Source of the DNA: Lunularia cruciata | Lineage: Eukaryota; Streptophyta; Marchantiopsida; Lunulariales; Lunulariaceae | Assembly (NCBI GenBank): GCA_948567375.1 | Contig: OX419756.1 | Location: 27,568,552 to 27,632,551 of the forward strand | Reading direction: 5' to 3' | DNA: 64,000 bases | Shown here: positions 12,242-24,309 of the stretch, in pieces | Layout of the letters: each line of letters opens with the position of its first letter | How positions within the stretch are numbered: the stretch's first letter is position 1 | The notes under the pieces: generated by a model | The model's database searches: none | Seen by the model: only the letters and a program-made list of their open reading frames with translations | Told to the model about the DNA's origin: nothing | Program-made: the position numbers and the translations under genes

Positions 12242-12885
12242 TCATTACACTAGTTGATGGTTTTTGTATAGAAATGGATACAGACTATCTCAAGTAAATT
12301 AAGAAATAGTGAAAGTGAAATGAAAGTGACATCCTTCATGTCTGCTATGCTATGGTAGGTTCTCGTACATTTCCTAATTGATAAATATGCTAAATATAAT
12401 ATTCATCACTCCATATAATTCTAAAGCTAGAAGAATTAAATATTTAATTTTTTATTTAATTCCTCTAGCTTTAAAATCAAATAATGACTTCGTTGCATAC
12501 CCTTATACTTGGAGATCTGGGTTGTGGTCGCTTTGCTTGCAGCTTATCTAGGAGGCTGCTATACTTACAACCTATCTAGGAGGATGGATAATCATCCCTC
12601 CAAAACGGCATTGCTTGTAATTTTACTAACCACAATATCATTACTATCCCCTGATCATATTGGATCAAACACAAATTTATTCACAATTGATATTATCTAC
12701 AAAGTATACCAACATTCTTTCTTAGTGAAGTATTGATTCTCTTGTATCATTGCAAACACCATATTTTGCATTGCATCATGGGCAGCTATAATATGTATTC
12801 CCTAAAGATATTAGCCGTTATTCATATTCATATGGACCTCTACTGCATATGTGTACAACCACCTTCACAAATAAACAAACCATAT

Positions 12886-13590
12886 TCACAAATGACTAAT
12901 AAAGATGCAAGTTGATGGACCAAACCTATGCAATATGTCACCGCATTAGAATATGTAACTAATGAACATTTTATTCTACTACAGTTAGTGTAGAACAAAA
13001 CTCACAAATGACTAATAAAGATGCAAGTTGATGGACCAAACCTATGCAATATGTCACCGCATTAGAATATGTAACTAATGAACATTTTATTCTACTACAG
13101 TTAGTGTAGAACAAAACTCACAAATGACTAATAAAGATGCAAGTTGATGGACCCAACTATGCAATACCTCATTGCATTAGAAAATGTAACTAATGAACTA
13201 ATGAACATTCTATACTACTACATGTAACGTAGAACAAAACTCACATATGACTAATAAAGATGCGAGTTGATAGACCAAACCCATGCAATACATCATTACA
13301 TGTACATGTAGAAAACGCAAGTTCTATACATTCACAAATAACTAATAAAATTGCAAGTCGGTGGACCAAACCTCTGCAATATCTCATCGCATTAGAAAAT
13401 GTAACTCATTTATAGAAAATTTTACAAATCTCATTTTACAGAAAATATGACTAATGAAAATTCGATCCTACTACTACATTTAGTGTAGAACAAAACTCAC
13501 AAGCGACTAATAAAGTTGCAAGTTGATAGACCTAACCTATGCAATACATCATCGCAGGTAGAAAATGTAACTAATGAACATTCAATTCCT
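12886..13590. repeat. 116-bp minisatellite, about six copies
   Basis: Repeats begin TCACAAATGACTAATAAAG and start at about 12886, 13002, 13118, 13241, 13332 and 13497. The first two units are identical at 116 bp; later units diverge and vary in length (91-165 bp) by internal deletion or insertion. Nothing suggests coding. Confidence 0.92.
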
Positions 13591-13815
13591 CTGGTGGTGA
13601 CGGTCGAGCTAACATCCAAAAATAGAGACTTTTACCGGAAGAGCAAAAATATACCCTAATAATACAAAGAATAAATTAATTGATTAAAAAGGAGTAAAAG
13701 CAAAAGTATACCAAATAACACAAAGAATGGCTAAATCAATTAAAAAAGTATACTGCACCTACTAAAATTATAGATCATTTTTCTTCCATAAAACAGAATC
13801 TTAGAACTGCATAAG

Positions 13816-14200
13816 AAGACAAGCCAAGGTTCTCATCGCAGGATCATTATCTTTTCCAACGACTTGTAAAGGGTAGCGTCTTGTTATAAAGAAAGCACGA
13901 TCTGACCACTGTTCGTATCAGTACTCAAAAGTTTCACGCAGTGAGATGTGTGTTATGACTTTCATCTTTAATTCACTGCCTGTGAAAAGTGAAGGACTCA
14001 TCTAGGAAGACTGGCCAAGGTTCTCATCGCACGATCATTATCCTTCCACAACTTGTAAAGGGTAGCTTCTTGTCACAAAGAAAGTACGATCTGACCACTG
14101 TTCGTATCAGTACTTATCAGTTTCACTGCGTGAGATGTGTGAGATGAGATATGGCTTCCATCTTTAATTCACAGCCTGTGAAAGGTGAAGGACTCATCTA
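13816..14200. repeat. About 190-bp tandem duplication
   Basis: Two similar copies, at about 13816-14006 and 14007-14200, share GCCAAGGTTCTCATCGCA, then a TTGTAAAGGGTAGC block, GATCTGACCACTGTTCG, and end with GTGAAGGACTCATCTA. They differ by scattered substitutions and small indels. Confidence 0.9.
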
Positions 14201-15854
14201 AACTATGCCGCGTCGCGCGCAGGGCTTCAGAGATCGTAGGTTTGCAAGAGGTTCCCAATGCACAGACAAAGTGAACATTCTTCCCAACAAGATTTGGTTT
14301 TCTCTCCATCAGACCTCCCTTCCAATTCAGGTTTAATTTCTCAATACATGTCAACCATAAGCAGGTTTATTCTTCTAATACAATTGGCTCATCAAGCAGT
14401 GGACTTAGAATCTTGGTACCCTCAATGTTACAGTAGTTCTTTGGTAATACCTTCTTCTTCACAAGACCGATTCTTCCCTATTCACCTTGATATATAAATG
14501 GATAAGATTTTACACTATGAGGTCATTGTGTCCACCATTCATTACACGCATCGTGTCAGAACGTCTGAACAGTGAGATTGTCTTTTCAATTTTTTTAAGT
14601 CCGCCACGCATCTGGTGGTCTAGGATTTAAATTACGCAAGCATTAAGACCCTTTTTTTTTTTCGAAGCTTAGTGCGTCTGTTGTGTCAGTGAGAGGACAG
14701 CCGTTACGTAATTCAGCGGGTTGATGTTGCCAGGATTGTCCAGTGGCTCTTGCGGTAAGCGATATAGTAGTAGTCCCGGACACAAACGTGCAAGAAATCA
14801 GGGGTAGGGAATCCAGTCCTTTCGTGCCCAACAGTACTCTGGTCGCAATGGATTGGTTCCGGAAAGCGTGTATTACTCAAAGTTTAGGCGCACTCCACTC
14901 TAGCCTTATTAGCGTTAAGCGAAAATATTCTGAAAGTGAATCCTGGTCAAGGATTACGACCATATGACGACGGGACATTGAACTTGCCATGTGAACACCG
15001 TGTCATCAGAACGTCCTCAAGCGACAAAGAAACGTACCCCAAGGATTTCAAGAGACGAATATACCTACTTAAGCTTCTCACAGTCGAGGCTACAGAGGCC
15101 ACTAGTAAAGAAATCAGAATACTGTAAGAAATGGAAAGAACTTAACATCGAATGCGGAGAACAGGTTGAAGTAATAATGGCAAGAAAGAAAGGTATCGTC
15201 ACTTGCCCCACGATTTATGAGCAGCTCACCGGTGTTGATATCATATCGACAGAGTTGAAAGTCAGTTTCCATGGCCAGAAGTACTCTGTATGGTAGCGAG
15301 GAACGGACCCGATAGTGAATGAACCTGATAGTCAGAAGCAACCAAAGAGAAGTCCGAACAAAACAAAACAATAAGACGTATTAACACCGGAGAAGTATGC
15401 ATGACACTCAACGAAATCAAAATAGCAGCGACGCTCAAGATTTAAACACCTTCCCGCTTCAGTATGTGTATTTGACAACTAATTTCTCCTGTGATCATGA
15501 TGACCTGGTAAGATTTACAGTCCGTCAATTATGAAACAGAGATTATCCTGCAGCCGATCAGGAAAGGCAGATGAACAAACTTGCAGCCGCTTGACTGGGC
15601 TCCATAAGAACACGTGTCGAACGAAGTGTCTTGAGAAGGAATATTTCGGCTTCCGACATAACCTCAGCAGGTTAAATTAAATCATAACTTGACAAAGTAA
15701 GCTTGACTCGGAGACTGGATTTGAGAGCCCACATCCCAGGCAAAAGAGGAGAGAGTTCGTAGAGAATTCAGAAGCTCATAAATTCTCCACAGCTGAGAAC
15801 TGAATCTTAGAACTGTCGTCTATCTTGGAATAGATTTATAGACAGCGGAGAGAT
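14200..15854. other. Intergenic region and likely promoter of the dioxygenase gene
   Basis: No recognisable gene. A run of twelve T occurs at about 14649-14661. Several overlapping short open frames at 14930-15300 show no family motif. Confidence 0.4.
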
Positions 15855-17981
15855 ATGTGTCCCTCAGGAGTCTCTCATTCAGAAGCCCATTCAGGATTGA
15901 GAGAAGCTCGAGACAATTCGGATGGAGCTAAAGATATACCACCTCTCATTGACATGAGTGGCTCCAATGGCGCTCAACGCGGAAGAGTCAGTCGAGAAAT
16001 TGCAGATGCTTGTGACACCTGGGGTTTCTTTCAAGTGATCAATCATGGTGTTGATTTATCGTTGATGAGGAAAGCGAGTGATGTGGCTAAGGAATTTTTT
16101 AAATTGCCCGTAGCAGAGAAACTGAAGTTCACCAGGCATGCGGGCCACTTTGAAGGTTACCACCATCCCACACTGAGTGCACAGGTTTCACCTGGATTGA
16201 CGCAGAAATTGGAAACTCTCATCAACGTCCTTGAACCGAACTTGCCTGTACACAGGGAGTTTGTACCAACCAAGCCTACAGCATATGGGTTAGATTCTGA
16301 TCCCCTGTATAAAGCTCTAGTTACTCTCTCTTTCCATGATCGTGGAACGAATGAATATATCAGCACTATTTGCTTTTGTAGAGCTGACATGAAGACATTC
16401 AGGTTGCTTCCTCGGCTTCGTGGAAGTTTCCCATTCTCTCATGCTTTGCTTTTAATTCCACTTCTATGACTCAACTGACAAAATTCCAAGTGCGCAGGGT
16501 CCTGAGCCTGAGAGTGAGAAGCATCTCATATTCATATCAATGATTTTGGAGCGGTCGTTATGCTTCTGATGTACGGTCATTATTCAGCTGACAGTGCAGT
16601 CAACACCTTATAGCAAAATAGTGAGGCAAAGATGAGATTCAGCTATTATCAGATGACTAAGAAGCGCCCTGTTGATTGATGATAGGCCAACAATTGCTGA
16701 GTACGTGGAGGCGATGCGCGAGCTTTCTTCCCGACTTTTGGCCCACATGTCGGAAATGCTGGGCGTTGAACAAGATGCGATGCAAAAGATTTTTGATTCA
16801 GGACCAAACGGTTCCCGAAGCAGCATTCGATGCCTTCTCTACGAGCCGAACGATACAGACGATGAAATTGCTCTTGTGGGTCATACAGATCCTGGTGGCT
16901 TGACAACAGTATTTTCTGATGAGGTGACTGGTCTGCAAGTTAAGAAAGGAGATCGGTGGGTGGATATTCACCCGGTTCCAAACGCCTTCATAATCAATCT
17001 TGGCGATATGGTGGAGGTAAGCAACAGAAACTTTCCACACCTTACTTCGGAGTTCACCTTCAGTAGCTGGATCCGCCAAAATTCAATGCAAATATCCGTG
17101 TGACTGCCAAGTGATCAAGAGTGAGTATGAGCGATCCTGATTTCCACCGCCCTCGAAGTGGCAAGGTTCCGATCAGGGATCAATTGTAAAAGACCAGTTT
17201 ATCATTATAAGATTGGCCCTGGGTGCTGGCACCTAGCTTAACAATCTGATCTTCGTCCTGAAGTCCTTCGATTTGTAAGACTTGCACTCGTTCGTCCCAT
17301 TGCCATAGCCTCTCGCTTTTCGGGGAGAACAAAGCCGACAGGCTCCAGGAAATTACAAGATCAAGTATTCGCATTGTGAACTCTTTGTCGAGAACGGAAA
17401 GTAATAGTACCGTACTGATAATTCGATTTCAATCTGGACTCGATTGCTATTATGATTAAGCTAATTTCATGATAAGATTGAAAGATGAAGTTACTGATTA
17501 TTGTGAATCATGATCAGATATGACTCATGTCATATCACTTACTCGTTTTTATATCCTGTAGTCGGTAGGCAGAACTTCGCTATGGAACCTCATGTTATGC
17601 ATACCTTTTCAATCTTTGTTCACAGCTCGGGCGTGAAGAACGTAACTAAGTAAGTCATCAACAGCTTGATCCGTCAAAGAGGTCAGATTAACATCGATTT
17701 GTACATCTTATGTGCAGGTTTTGAGCAATGGCAGATACAAAAGTGCAGAGCACCGGGGAATGTTCAACAAAACACACACACGATTCTCCTTGATTCATTT
17801 TCATTCTCCTAGTATGGATGGCATGGTAAGTCCTGTACCAGGTATCGTCACTGATAACTCTCCTGCAGCGTACAGGACCTTCAAGTATGGTGACTATACA
17901 AGAGATTACATTGGTAGAGGACTTGTCGGGAAAGCGCAACTCCACAGCATCAAGGTTAAAAGCTCAAATTCGCAACTTTGA
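15855..17981 (+). CDS. 2-oxoglutarate/Fe(II)-dependent dioxygenase, probably disrupted
   Basis: Member of the plant DOXC class of soluble oxygenases that couple oxidation of a small-molecule substrate to decarboxylation of 2-oxoglutarate. Exon 1 (15855-16184) carries the N-terminal DIOX_N part, with IPPLIDMSG, CDTWGFFQVINHGV and EFFKLPVAEKLKF. The next exon begins near 16653 (MTKKRPVD) and runs to 17016, and the last is 17718-17981. Catalytic residues are present: the HxD pair in GHTDPGG, the distal His in AEHR, and the co-substrate RFS triad. Introns: donor GTAAGC at 17017 and acceptor at 17717 keep phase. Oddity: after VD the expected W..D block of about 20-25 residues up to the RPTIAEY helix is absent, and the frame changes (stop at 16677), so the exon has suffered a deletion, or the assembly has. 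The donor of exon 1 (GTTTCA) is weak. Substrate cannot be predicted. It might be a pseudogene. Confidence 0.75.
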
Positions 17982-19019
17982 AGGAAATGTTTGTTCACTG
18001 CGAGCCGACTTCAGTATTCATCATAGCTTTACTGAGATTTAGTTTTTAACAGCTGTAGAAGTAGGTTTGTAATGTTGCAGTGATCCAAAGAATATAAACA
18101 GCTATTGAGCTTGAGAGCACTTTTCGTGAGAGAATTACGTCCCATCAGCCATCAAGTTGTCCATTTCCTCTTGATCACGTTGCGCAAATAAATATTCTTT
18201 GAAGTATGTTAACGCTAGATTCTGACATTTTTAACTGGTTCCATGTCAACTAGCAATTCGTTTCTTTTAACTGCCATGAAGCTGAGTACTTATGTTTAAT
18301 CTGGTGTAGAGAAAATGTTTCTTAATGTAATTGTCGATTACGAAGCACACTTACAAGCCATGATCACAGCCAAATTGCTAACCTCGTCTGCTCAAAACAA
18401 TCGCTAATCAGCGCCGGCTAGTTCCGGAGTTACATTCATTAGTCGGAATTATGGAACCTGCAAGGAACCGAGTGAACGCATAAGTATAATCACGACAGCC
18501 GCCGTCTAGATCTCCGCAGTCTGTATATATTGTAGCCGCCACCCTGAGACTCCACCATCGTTATGTCCCTCTTGCTGCTTTAGACTGGTACGAGTGTTGT
18601 GTTTCTACTGTGGGGTTCGATCGCGAAATGGCAACGACATGCAACTGACCGGATGAAAATGAAGATTTCAGCACTGGACGGGAGTGTATAAAAGATCTTT
18701 ACGAAATATGTTTTGAGTATGGGAAATATTACAAAGAATAACCTGACGATATTTTTGGTCTTCTGGCATGCAGGCAATGTTGACCTTATATATCTCCATC
18801 GTTATGCCACACTTCGTTCCCATATAATTGATGAGAAACGAATGTGGATCTGCCAATAGAGGAAAAATTAGTATGATATATACAGTGTATGTTCTATACA
18901 CTGGAGAGACCATTACATTGACTCACATTACTTGATCGTAGTCTGAAGCCACTCTTACCCTCAAACATTAGAGAATTGATCACGAGGGGCTCTGTTGAAA
19001 TGACTACATGTCGACTAGA
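17982..19019. other. Intergenic region between two convergent genes
   Basis: Contains the 3' flanks of the + strand dioxygenase and the - strand LURP-one-related gene. I see no other gene in it. Confidence 0.45.
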
Positions 19020-20180
19020 TCATTCGCTGTCAGATGAGGACTCATCGCCCTTGTCATATTTCTCCCTTGCCCTCGTTGTGAATAGCCTCCATGATCGCAC
19101 TACAGCAGCAATGGATACCTGGTCTACATTAGGGGTTATGGTCACACCATACTTGTTCGTCCCAGTCAGCCACGCTGTTATTGAGAAATGTTTCTTCGCC
19201 ACCTGCAGCATCACATTTCCAAAATTATGCTTTCGAGATAACTACGGTTCGAATTCTGGTAGCAAATATATAATGGAAAAGGATGCAACGAACTGAAGAG
19301 CACACAATCTACTGAGGGAGAAACCGGTGTATTCGTTGACAGTGATGCTAGCGTTTCTTGGGTTTGGAAACTAGAACTGGTAGACTAAAAATTGAAAGCA
19401 TGAAATTGTCGCAGTGGATGAATCGCAAACCTGCGGTAACAATAGAACCACCATAGATTATTGAATAGCTGTGACGAACGAAATCATTCTTGACCACAAA
19501 CTCGGGATTTGTCGCTCCTTCGAGCTGCAAAAACTTACCTTCGAGCTGAATCTCGTAAGTTTCTTCAGCTCCGTCACAAATGTTCTTTATCCTTGACAGT
19601 AAAGAGATCCTCATGGCTCCCTCCACAGTATACTTGATATGTGTCATGGAGAGAAATGGCCTGAATATCAATGCCGAATGAAGAGAGTCGGGATCTGAAG
19701 TTCAGTATGAATTCTCGATGTTATCACAGAATGAGTGCTAGTTGGCCTGCCTTAAATATAACCGAACGGAAACTAAGCTTTAACGACAAGGAAACTAAAT
19801 TTAGACAAATTTCCAATTTGAGGAGCATATGCTAACAGATGAATTGCATGCGAGTAGGCCATGCCTTAACCCCGGATAGAATGCCTTTGTTGTGAGATCT
19901 CGCATTGTATGAGTACAACATTCATGATAGGTAGCTCATGTTGGGTGTTAGAAAGGATATACATCTCACCTACTTGTGGATGCTCACGACTGAGCAAATC
20001 ACCTGCCTGGCGTAGAACTGCGTGAGCTCGCGGAGAAAGAGTTCTATTGGATCCAGCTGACGAGAGTGCTGCGATTGGTATCAAGTTAAAATCGTTGAAG
20101 TCAACGATTTCCTTTGCGACCGATAGTTTTGCATGCTCTGGTGAGCAATACTGTGGGCTCACAATAGTTGGTACCTCCAT
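19020..20180 (-). pseudogene. LURP-one-related (tubby-C-like fold) gene, probably broken
   Basis: LURP-one-related proteins are small plant proteins with a tubby-like beta barrel; some act in defence against oomycetes, and most have no known role. Exon 1 (20180-19974) starts MEVPTIVSPQYCSPEHAKL, matching the family's VVDP.YCAP opening, and ends REHPQ before a GTAGGT donor. Exon 2 (19660-19441) opens AISLHDTYQVYCGGSHEDL and LFTVK, matching the SMHD.WQVFRGGS..DLLYTVK signature, and ends with EFVVKNDF and SYSIIYGGSI. Exon 3 (19202-19020) reads VAKKHFS and ends TPNVDQVSIAAVV plus an acidic tail, as in the family. Within exon 2 the frame of the first half hits a stop near 19578 while the second half is open in a different frame, so at least one frameshift separates them. 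It may be a pseudogene, or an unusual splice form may restore it. A 10-bp repeat sits at the break. Confidence 0.65.
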
Positions 20181-20299
20181 CTTCCCCTTTATATTTCTGA
20201 AAATCACCACCGGCCGTGTAAGAGAATCAAATAACACAACCAGAATGCAATTTTCCTCTCTTTCAAAGCATGCGGAATGCCACCAGTTTTAATAAAGAA

Positions 20300-22670
20300 C
20301 CCATAGGTACAGAGAATTCTGAAGACAGATCTAGAAAATCTTCAACGATCAGCGTGTAGGCCACTTATGAACTCATGGATGTTCATAAGGTAAGGTCTTC
20401 TCAGCACGAATCTTGAGAAGTACAATTCTTGCAAGATACCCAGGCTACGGAGGGGGCTTGCCAATAGGCTGCTTGGCATCAAGGAGTAAGTTGATTGATT
20501 CACATAACGACGAAATATCTGCTTACGTTTAGAACAAGAGTTGTGGATTGAGCGCTTGCAATGGATTCCAGACTGCAGCTGAAAATCAACTTGGAACTAG
20601 ATGTATCTAACGTCCACTAAGCCGCCCTCGTACTACCACTATGTACAGTAGAAGCAGATTTGAGAGCTGTCCAACGGAATCGATTACCACGCATGTCTAC
20701 ATTGCCTTCGATGATAATTCTTTCTTACGTACTCGTATACTTCAAACATGATTATGTATTCCTTCAACAACTAGCGGCAGGGTTATGTGTTCTAAGAATT
20801 TGATATGAAATAGTACGCTGATCCAGCGGCAGAGTGACAAAATCTCTCTCCCTTTGAGGAGAAATCAATGGTCGCATCTACAGGTACTCCATTAGGTAGA
20901 TGCAAGGATTTACAACTCCGTGACACTCCTAATGTGCAACTCGATGAGGATTTGTTCTCCATGTTCAAATATATCATTCCAATAATTAAAATATCAAATA
21001 TGTAACATGAGATTCTGATAAAAGCAAGAACATTTGGTTTAATGATAATATCAGTTCTTGAGCAGCCGCCTCTTAAGTCGTGTTCAAACTTGTAACTTAT
21101 GCTTCTTCAGAGATCGAAACGCGTGGCGACCGTCTGGCGGACGCTCGAGTTTACACCTGATCTGAGTTGGAGAGTTGAAAGTAGAACGTTATTCAGTTCC
21201 ACTTCATACACCGGAGTTTCTAATTCGACCCATGCGGTAGATAGATGTACAACTCCCATCATTTTTTCAGTTCGTCCTTTGTCATCAATTATATACAATT
21301 TCATGCACCAGTAGATAGTAGATTTCTTCTCTAGACATTTTGGCATATCATGTACTGCAGTTCCTTATGAATTTTCCATTGGATTTAAATTTGGATTTGA
21401 AAAGCAATGGAGGAGGCTCTCAATTGCTCTTCCACTGTTACAGGGATTCTGAGAGATGGCACCTTTACAACATGAAACTGAGATCCACGTGGGGCTTTCA
21501 GACATCTCCCACGATTCTGCTTGCAGAGAGGTTTCGGCGGGTATATATGTACATCAGCAAATCTTATCTCGTGGGCAGGCTTTTAGACATTCATGGTAAC
21601 ATTCGGGACTTTTCATTCGCCGTTCTCAGAGACTCAGTGCATCAATGACGTCTTCGATGGATATAGGCAGAACCATCTCCGATGGATACTGCACAGGGGC
21701 CCACACGAACTGCCCCGTCCAGGAAATCTTTCGCATTAATCGAAGTGTCCATTATAACGTACCCTGCCCTAAAACACATAAGTTCTCTTACTCAAGACCT
21801 TAAATCTTGCGAAACTTCCGAGACCCTGCATGTGAGTTGGAAATTCATGGTGGACTCTGGTGTAATGTCGGGTTTCCCGAAAAGTAGTGGTGGTCGTTCT
21901 TTTGGGAAGGAGTGAGGTCGCTAACAAGGAAACGCAGCAAAACCCATACTATGCAAAAGTAAGTCGGAATCCACCATTGCTGAAATGGCGCTATTCGTTG
22001 ATTCAAACCAATGCACAATTTAAGCACGTTAGTCAAGTCATAGTACTGTGAATTTAAGAGCGAACTTTAGTAGTGATACTTTACTTACGGATATTAAGTA
22101 TGAAGCAGATTACTCTTGGGGAGGCTTCCCCTGGCTACGTAACCAACCGAGTAGATGTATATACATACAGTTACATTTCAACCTATAAAACTCAATCCGC
22201 AAAATGATTGTAACATATTGGAGTCAAAGGAGCAAGATGTTACAGGAGGCAAAAGTTGTGCACGTATGCCCTACTATTGAAGCAAAAGTTCCACGAACCA
22301 TGTGCTGACAAAAAGTACAGTGATCATATGCGGCACGCCATCATACATCAAGAAGCTCTCGTCAACTTCTTTCGTTCATTTGTCAAAATTTCATCCGGAC
22401 ACCCCGCTGTCGACAAGCTAAAGCCTATTCGAAGACCTTCCTGACTACGGTCCGAGCAAGACTATTCACGTCAAATAATTTACGGGGTTCACAACAAGGG
22501 GAAAGATAAGTTTAAAGTCTCAATAAGGGTGTTATACCAAAGGGGGGACAGCGTATATCATGTATGTGTCATGAAGTTTCCTACTATCAATACATCAGCT
22601 TTAACTAATGCAGGGGATAGTATAGTACACGGTTGGAAAAGGATACTCTACAGTTCTGGAATGTTTCTTC
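20300..22670. other. Intergenic region upstream of the LURP-one-related gene
   Basis: About 2.4 kb without a recognisable gene on either strand. Short open frames exist but none shows family motifs or a convincing exon chain. Confidence 0.4.
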
Positions 22671-22677
22671 ATATTAC

Positions 22678-24309
22678 TTACATGCCCTCGGACACTAACG
22701 CGACGTACTCTGCGGTGATCCGACCTTTGAGCTTCGTGTTGATGACGAAATGCTGAGGATACTTTCTTAACAAAACCAACAAACCTGCCCAAGCTTTCAC
22801 TCTTGTCTCACCATCTACAGTATTGATTTCTTGAGCTTGTACCACTCTCCGAAGTTTCGATTGCGAAACTAAATGACTGTAATGCTCTGATAACTGCAAC
22901 TCAAACGTTTCCCCCAAGCCCCAAGTTAGTTGATTGTTCTAAGGACATTTAAAGATGACAACTCCAAGCATCCCTACAAAGAAGGCTAGTTGGACATTAG
23001 AGCCGCAAACACTTTCTTGGGCTGATGTACCTGGCGACGACAAGTTTCTTAGAAAGAAGAAAAACTGGTGGGTCAGTTCGTTGTACAAACTGACAAAGAC
23101 AGATAGATTTTACGCAATAAGTAGGGATTCTAAGCCCAAGGTCCCCCACTACCGAGAAACATTTCGCGAAATTCAAGTGAATGAGAGGCCAACAGACGCC
23201 TCACCTCATTATTCAACTTTGCCATGGGCATCCATTCACCTGGGGCACATAGCTCCTGCAGCACGGTTGTTATGGCTGACACGACGTCCCTCTCTTCCAT
23301 TTTCGCTTGAGGAAAACCAGACTCCTCCCCGCGCCTACGTACATCCCCTTTGTGCTCTACACACTCAATCAGTCACAAAATTAGAATTACATAAGCAAAA
23401 TACGGAAGCCCAAACCATAAACATTGGAGGTGATATAGACTGAAGTTTTTATTAGAAGTTTTTCTCTGGTACCATGGATCTGGATCAAAGGGATGGATAC
23501 ACTAAAGTATGGAGGAGTAAAAGACCTACAGGAATTAAGTCTCCACGCCATGATTTTCTCATAACTGCTTACTCATACGTAGGACAGGACAGAGCTGCTA
23601 CGAAGACGTTTTTTATTATCCACTTTATGCAGAAAATCAAGAGCGAGTCGAAAGAAACTGTCAGCGCCTCACTCTCTCTCCCTCCCTCTGAAAAATGCAG
23701 ACCGGAATGTGAACTGTTCACTTGAGCACTGCTACTTCCAGCTGCCGTAATGCCCTCCTGGTCGTGTCCCATCCACACGGAGGATGACTTTTTATCCCGT
23801 CCTCCACCTGCGTCAGGCTTCCCAGAAGCTCGACTTTTCTTAGAAGATTGAATTAAAAGTGAAGAATCCTCTAGTCCACTCTTCAACGACGCTGAAGCTT
23901 TGGCAGAATTTGCCGGTCTCTTCCTCGAAGCACCAGATGCAGGGGAAGCTGAAGTTGCCGTTCGACTGGCAAGTTTTTTGGCAGGTAGAAGGAAATAGAA
24001 CTTCTTATCACCAATTTGAAGGAGGTCTTGCGAGTCAAGTTTAATAGGGGGGGTGCCGGGCAAGTATAGAACACCTTCGACGTAACAACCGTTCTTCCCC
24101 AGAACTTCCAGTACAAATCTTCTCCTTTCGAAGTCATAAAATATTCGGGCATGTTGACGAGATATGTTCATACCCCCGCCAAGACCTGCTAGATCCACGT
24201 CGACCGAAGTCTTCTTACTGTTTCTTCCGAGGATAATAGAATACGTTTGCATGTAATACTCGAAGTCCTCGCCTTGGAGTTTAGCAAAACCTGCTTCAAG
24301 GTCTCCCAT
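22678..24309 (-). CDS. FHA2: FHA domain protein, FHA2-like transcriptional regulator
   Basis: Nuclear protein with an N-terminal forkhead-associated domain, which binds phosphothreonine, and a C-terminal winged-helix-like part; plant relatives are related to the yeast Fhl1 type. Exon 1 (24309-23722) starts MGDLEAGFAKLQGEDF, includes the FHA core (YSIILGRN, GGMNISRQHARI, VLGKNGCYVEGV, LDSQDLLQIGDKKFYFLL), then a Ser/Ala/Lys-rich linker. Exon 2 (23324-23205) has RDVVSAITTVL and CAPGEWMPM. Exon 3 (22893-22678) has SEHYSHL, SKLRR, LLVLLRKYPQHFVINT and ends EYVALVSEGM before TAA. All junctions are phase 0 with GT..AG ends; the exon 2 acceptor could instead be ten bases earlier. An upstream in-frame ATG exists at 24417, but the family begins near MGDLEAGF. 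The protein is about 307 residues, close to Arabidopsis FHA2. The FHA Arg, Ser and Asn contacts (GRN, SRQH, GKNG) are all there. Confidence 0.9.

Noticed and set aside
19240-19260. GGTTCGAATTC resembling a tRNA B box
   Set aside because: No A box or cloverleaf upstream.
22678-22917. First read as a cystatin-like fragment because of RRVVQAQE
   Set aside because: The whole segment matches the C terminus of FHA2-type proteins, including LLRKYPQHFVINT.
22955-23443. 162-codon + strand open frame
   Set aside because: It lies opposite exon 2 and introns of the FHA2-like gene, whose protein match is strong; this frame has no motif.
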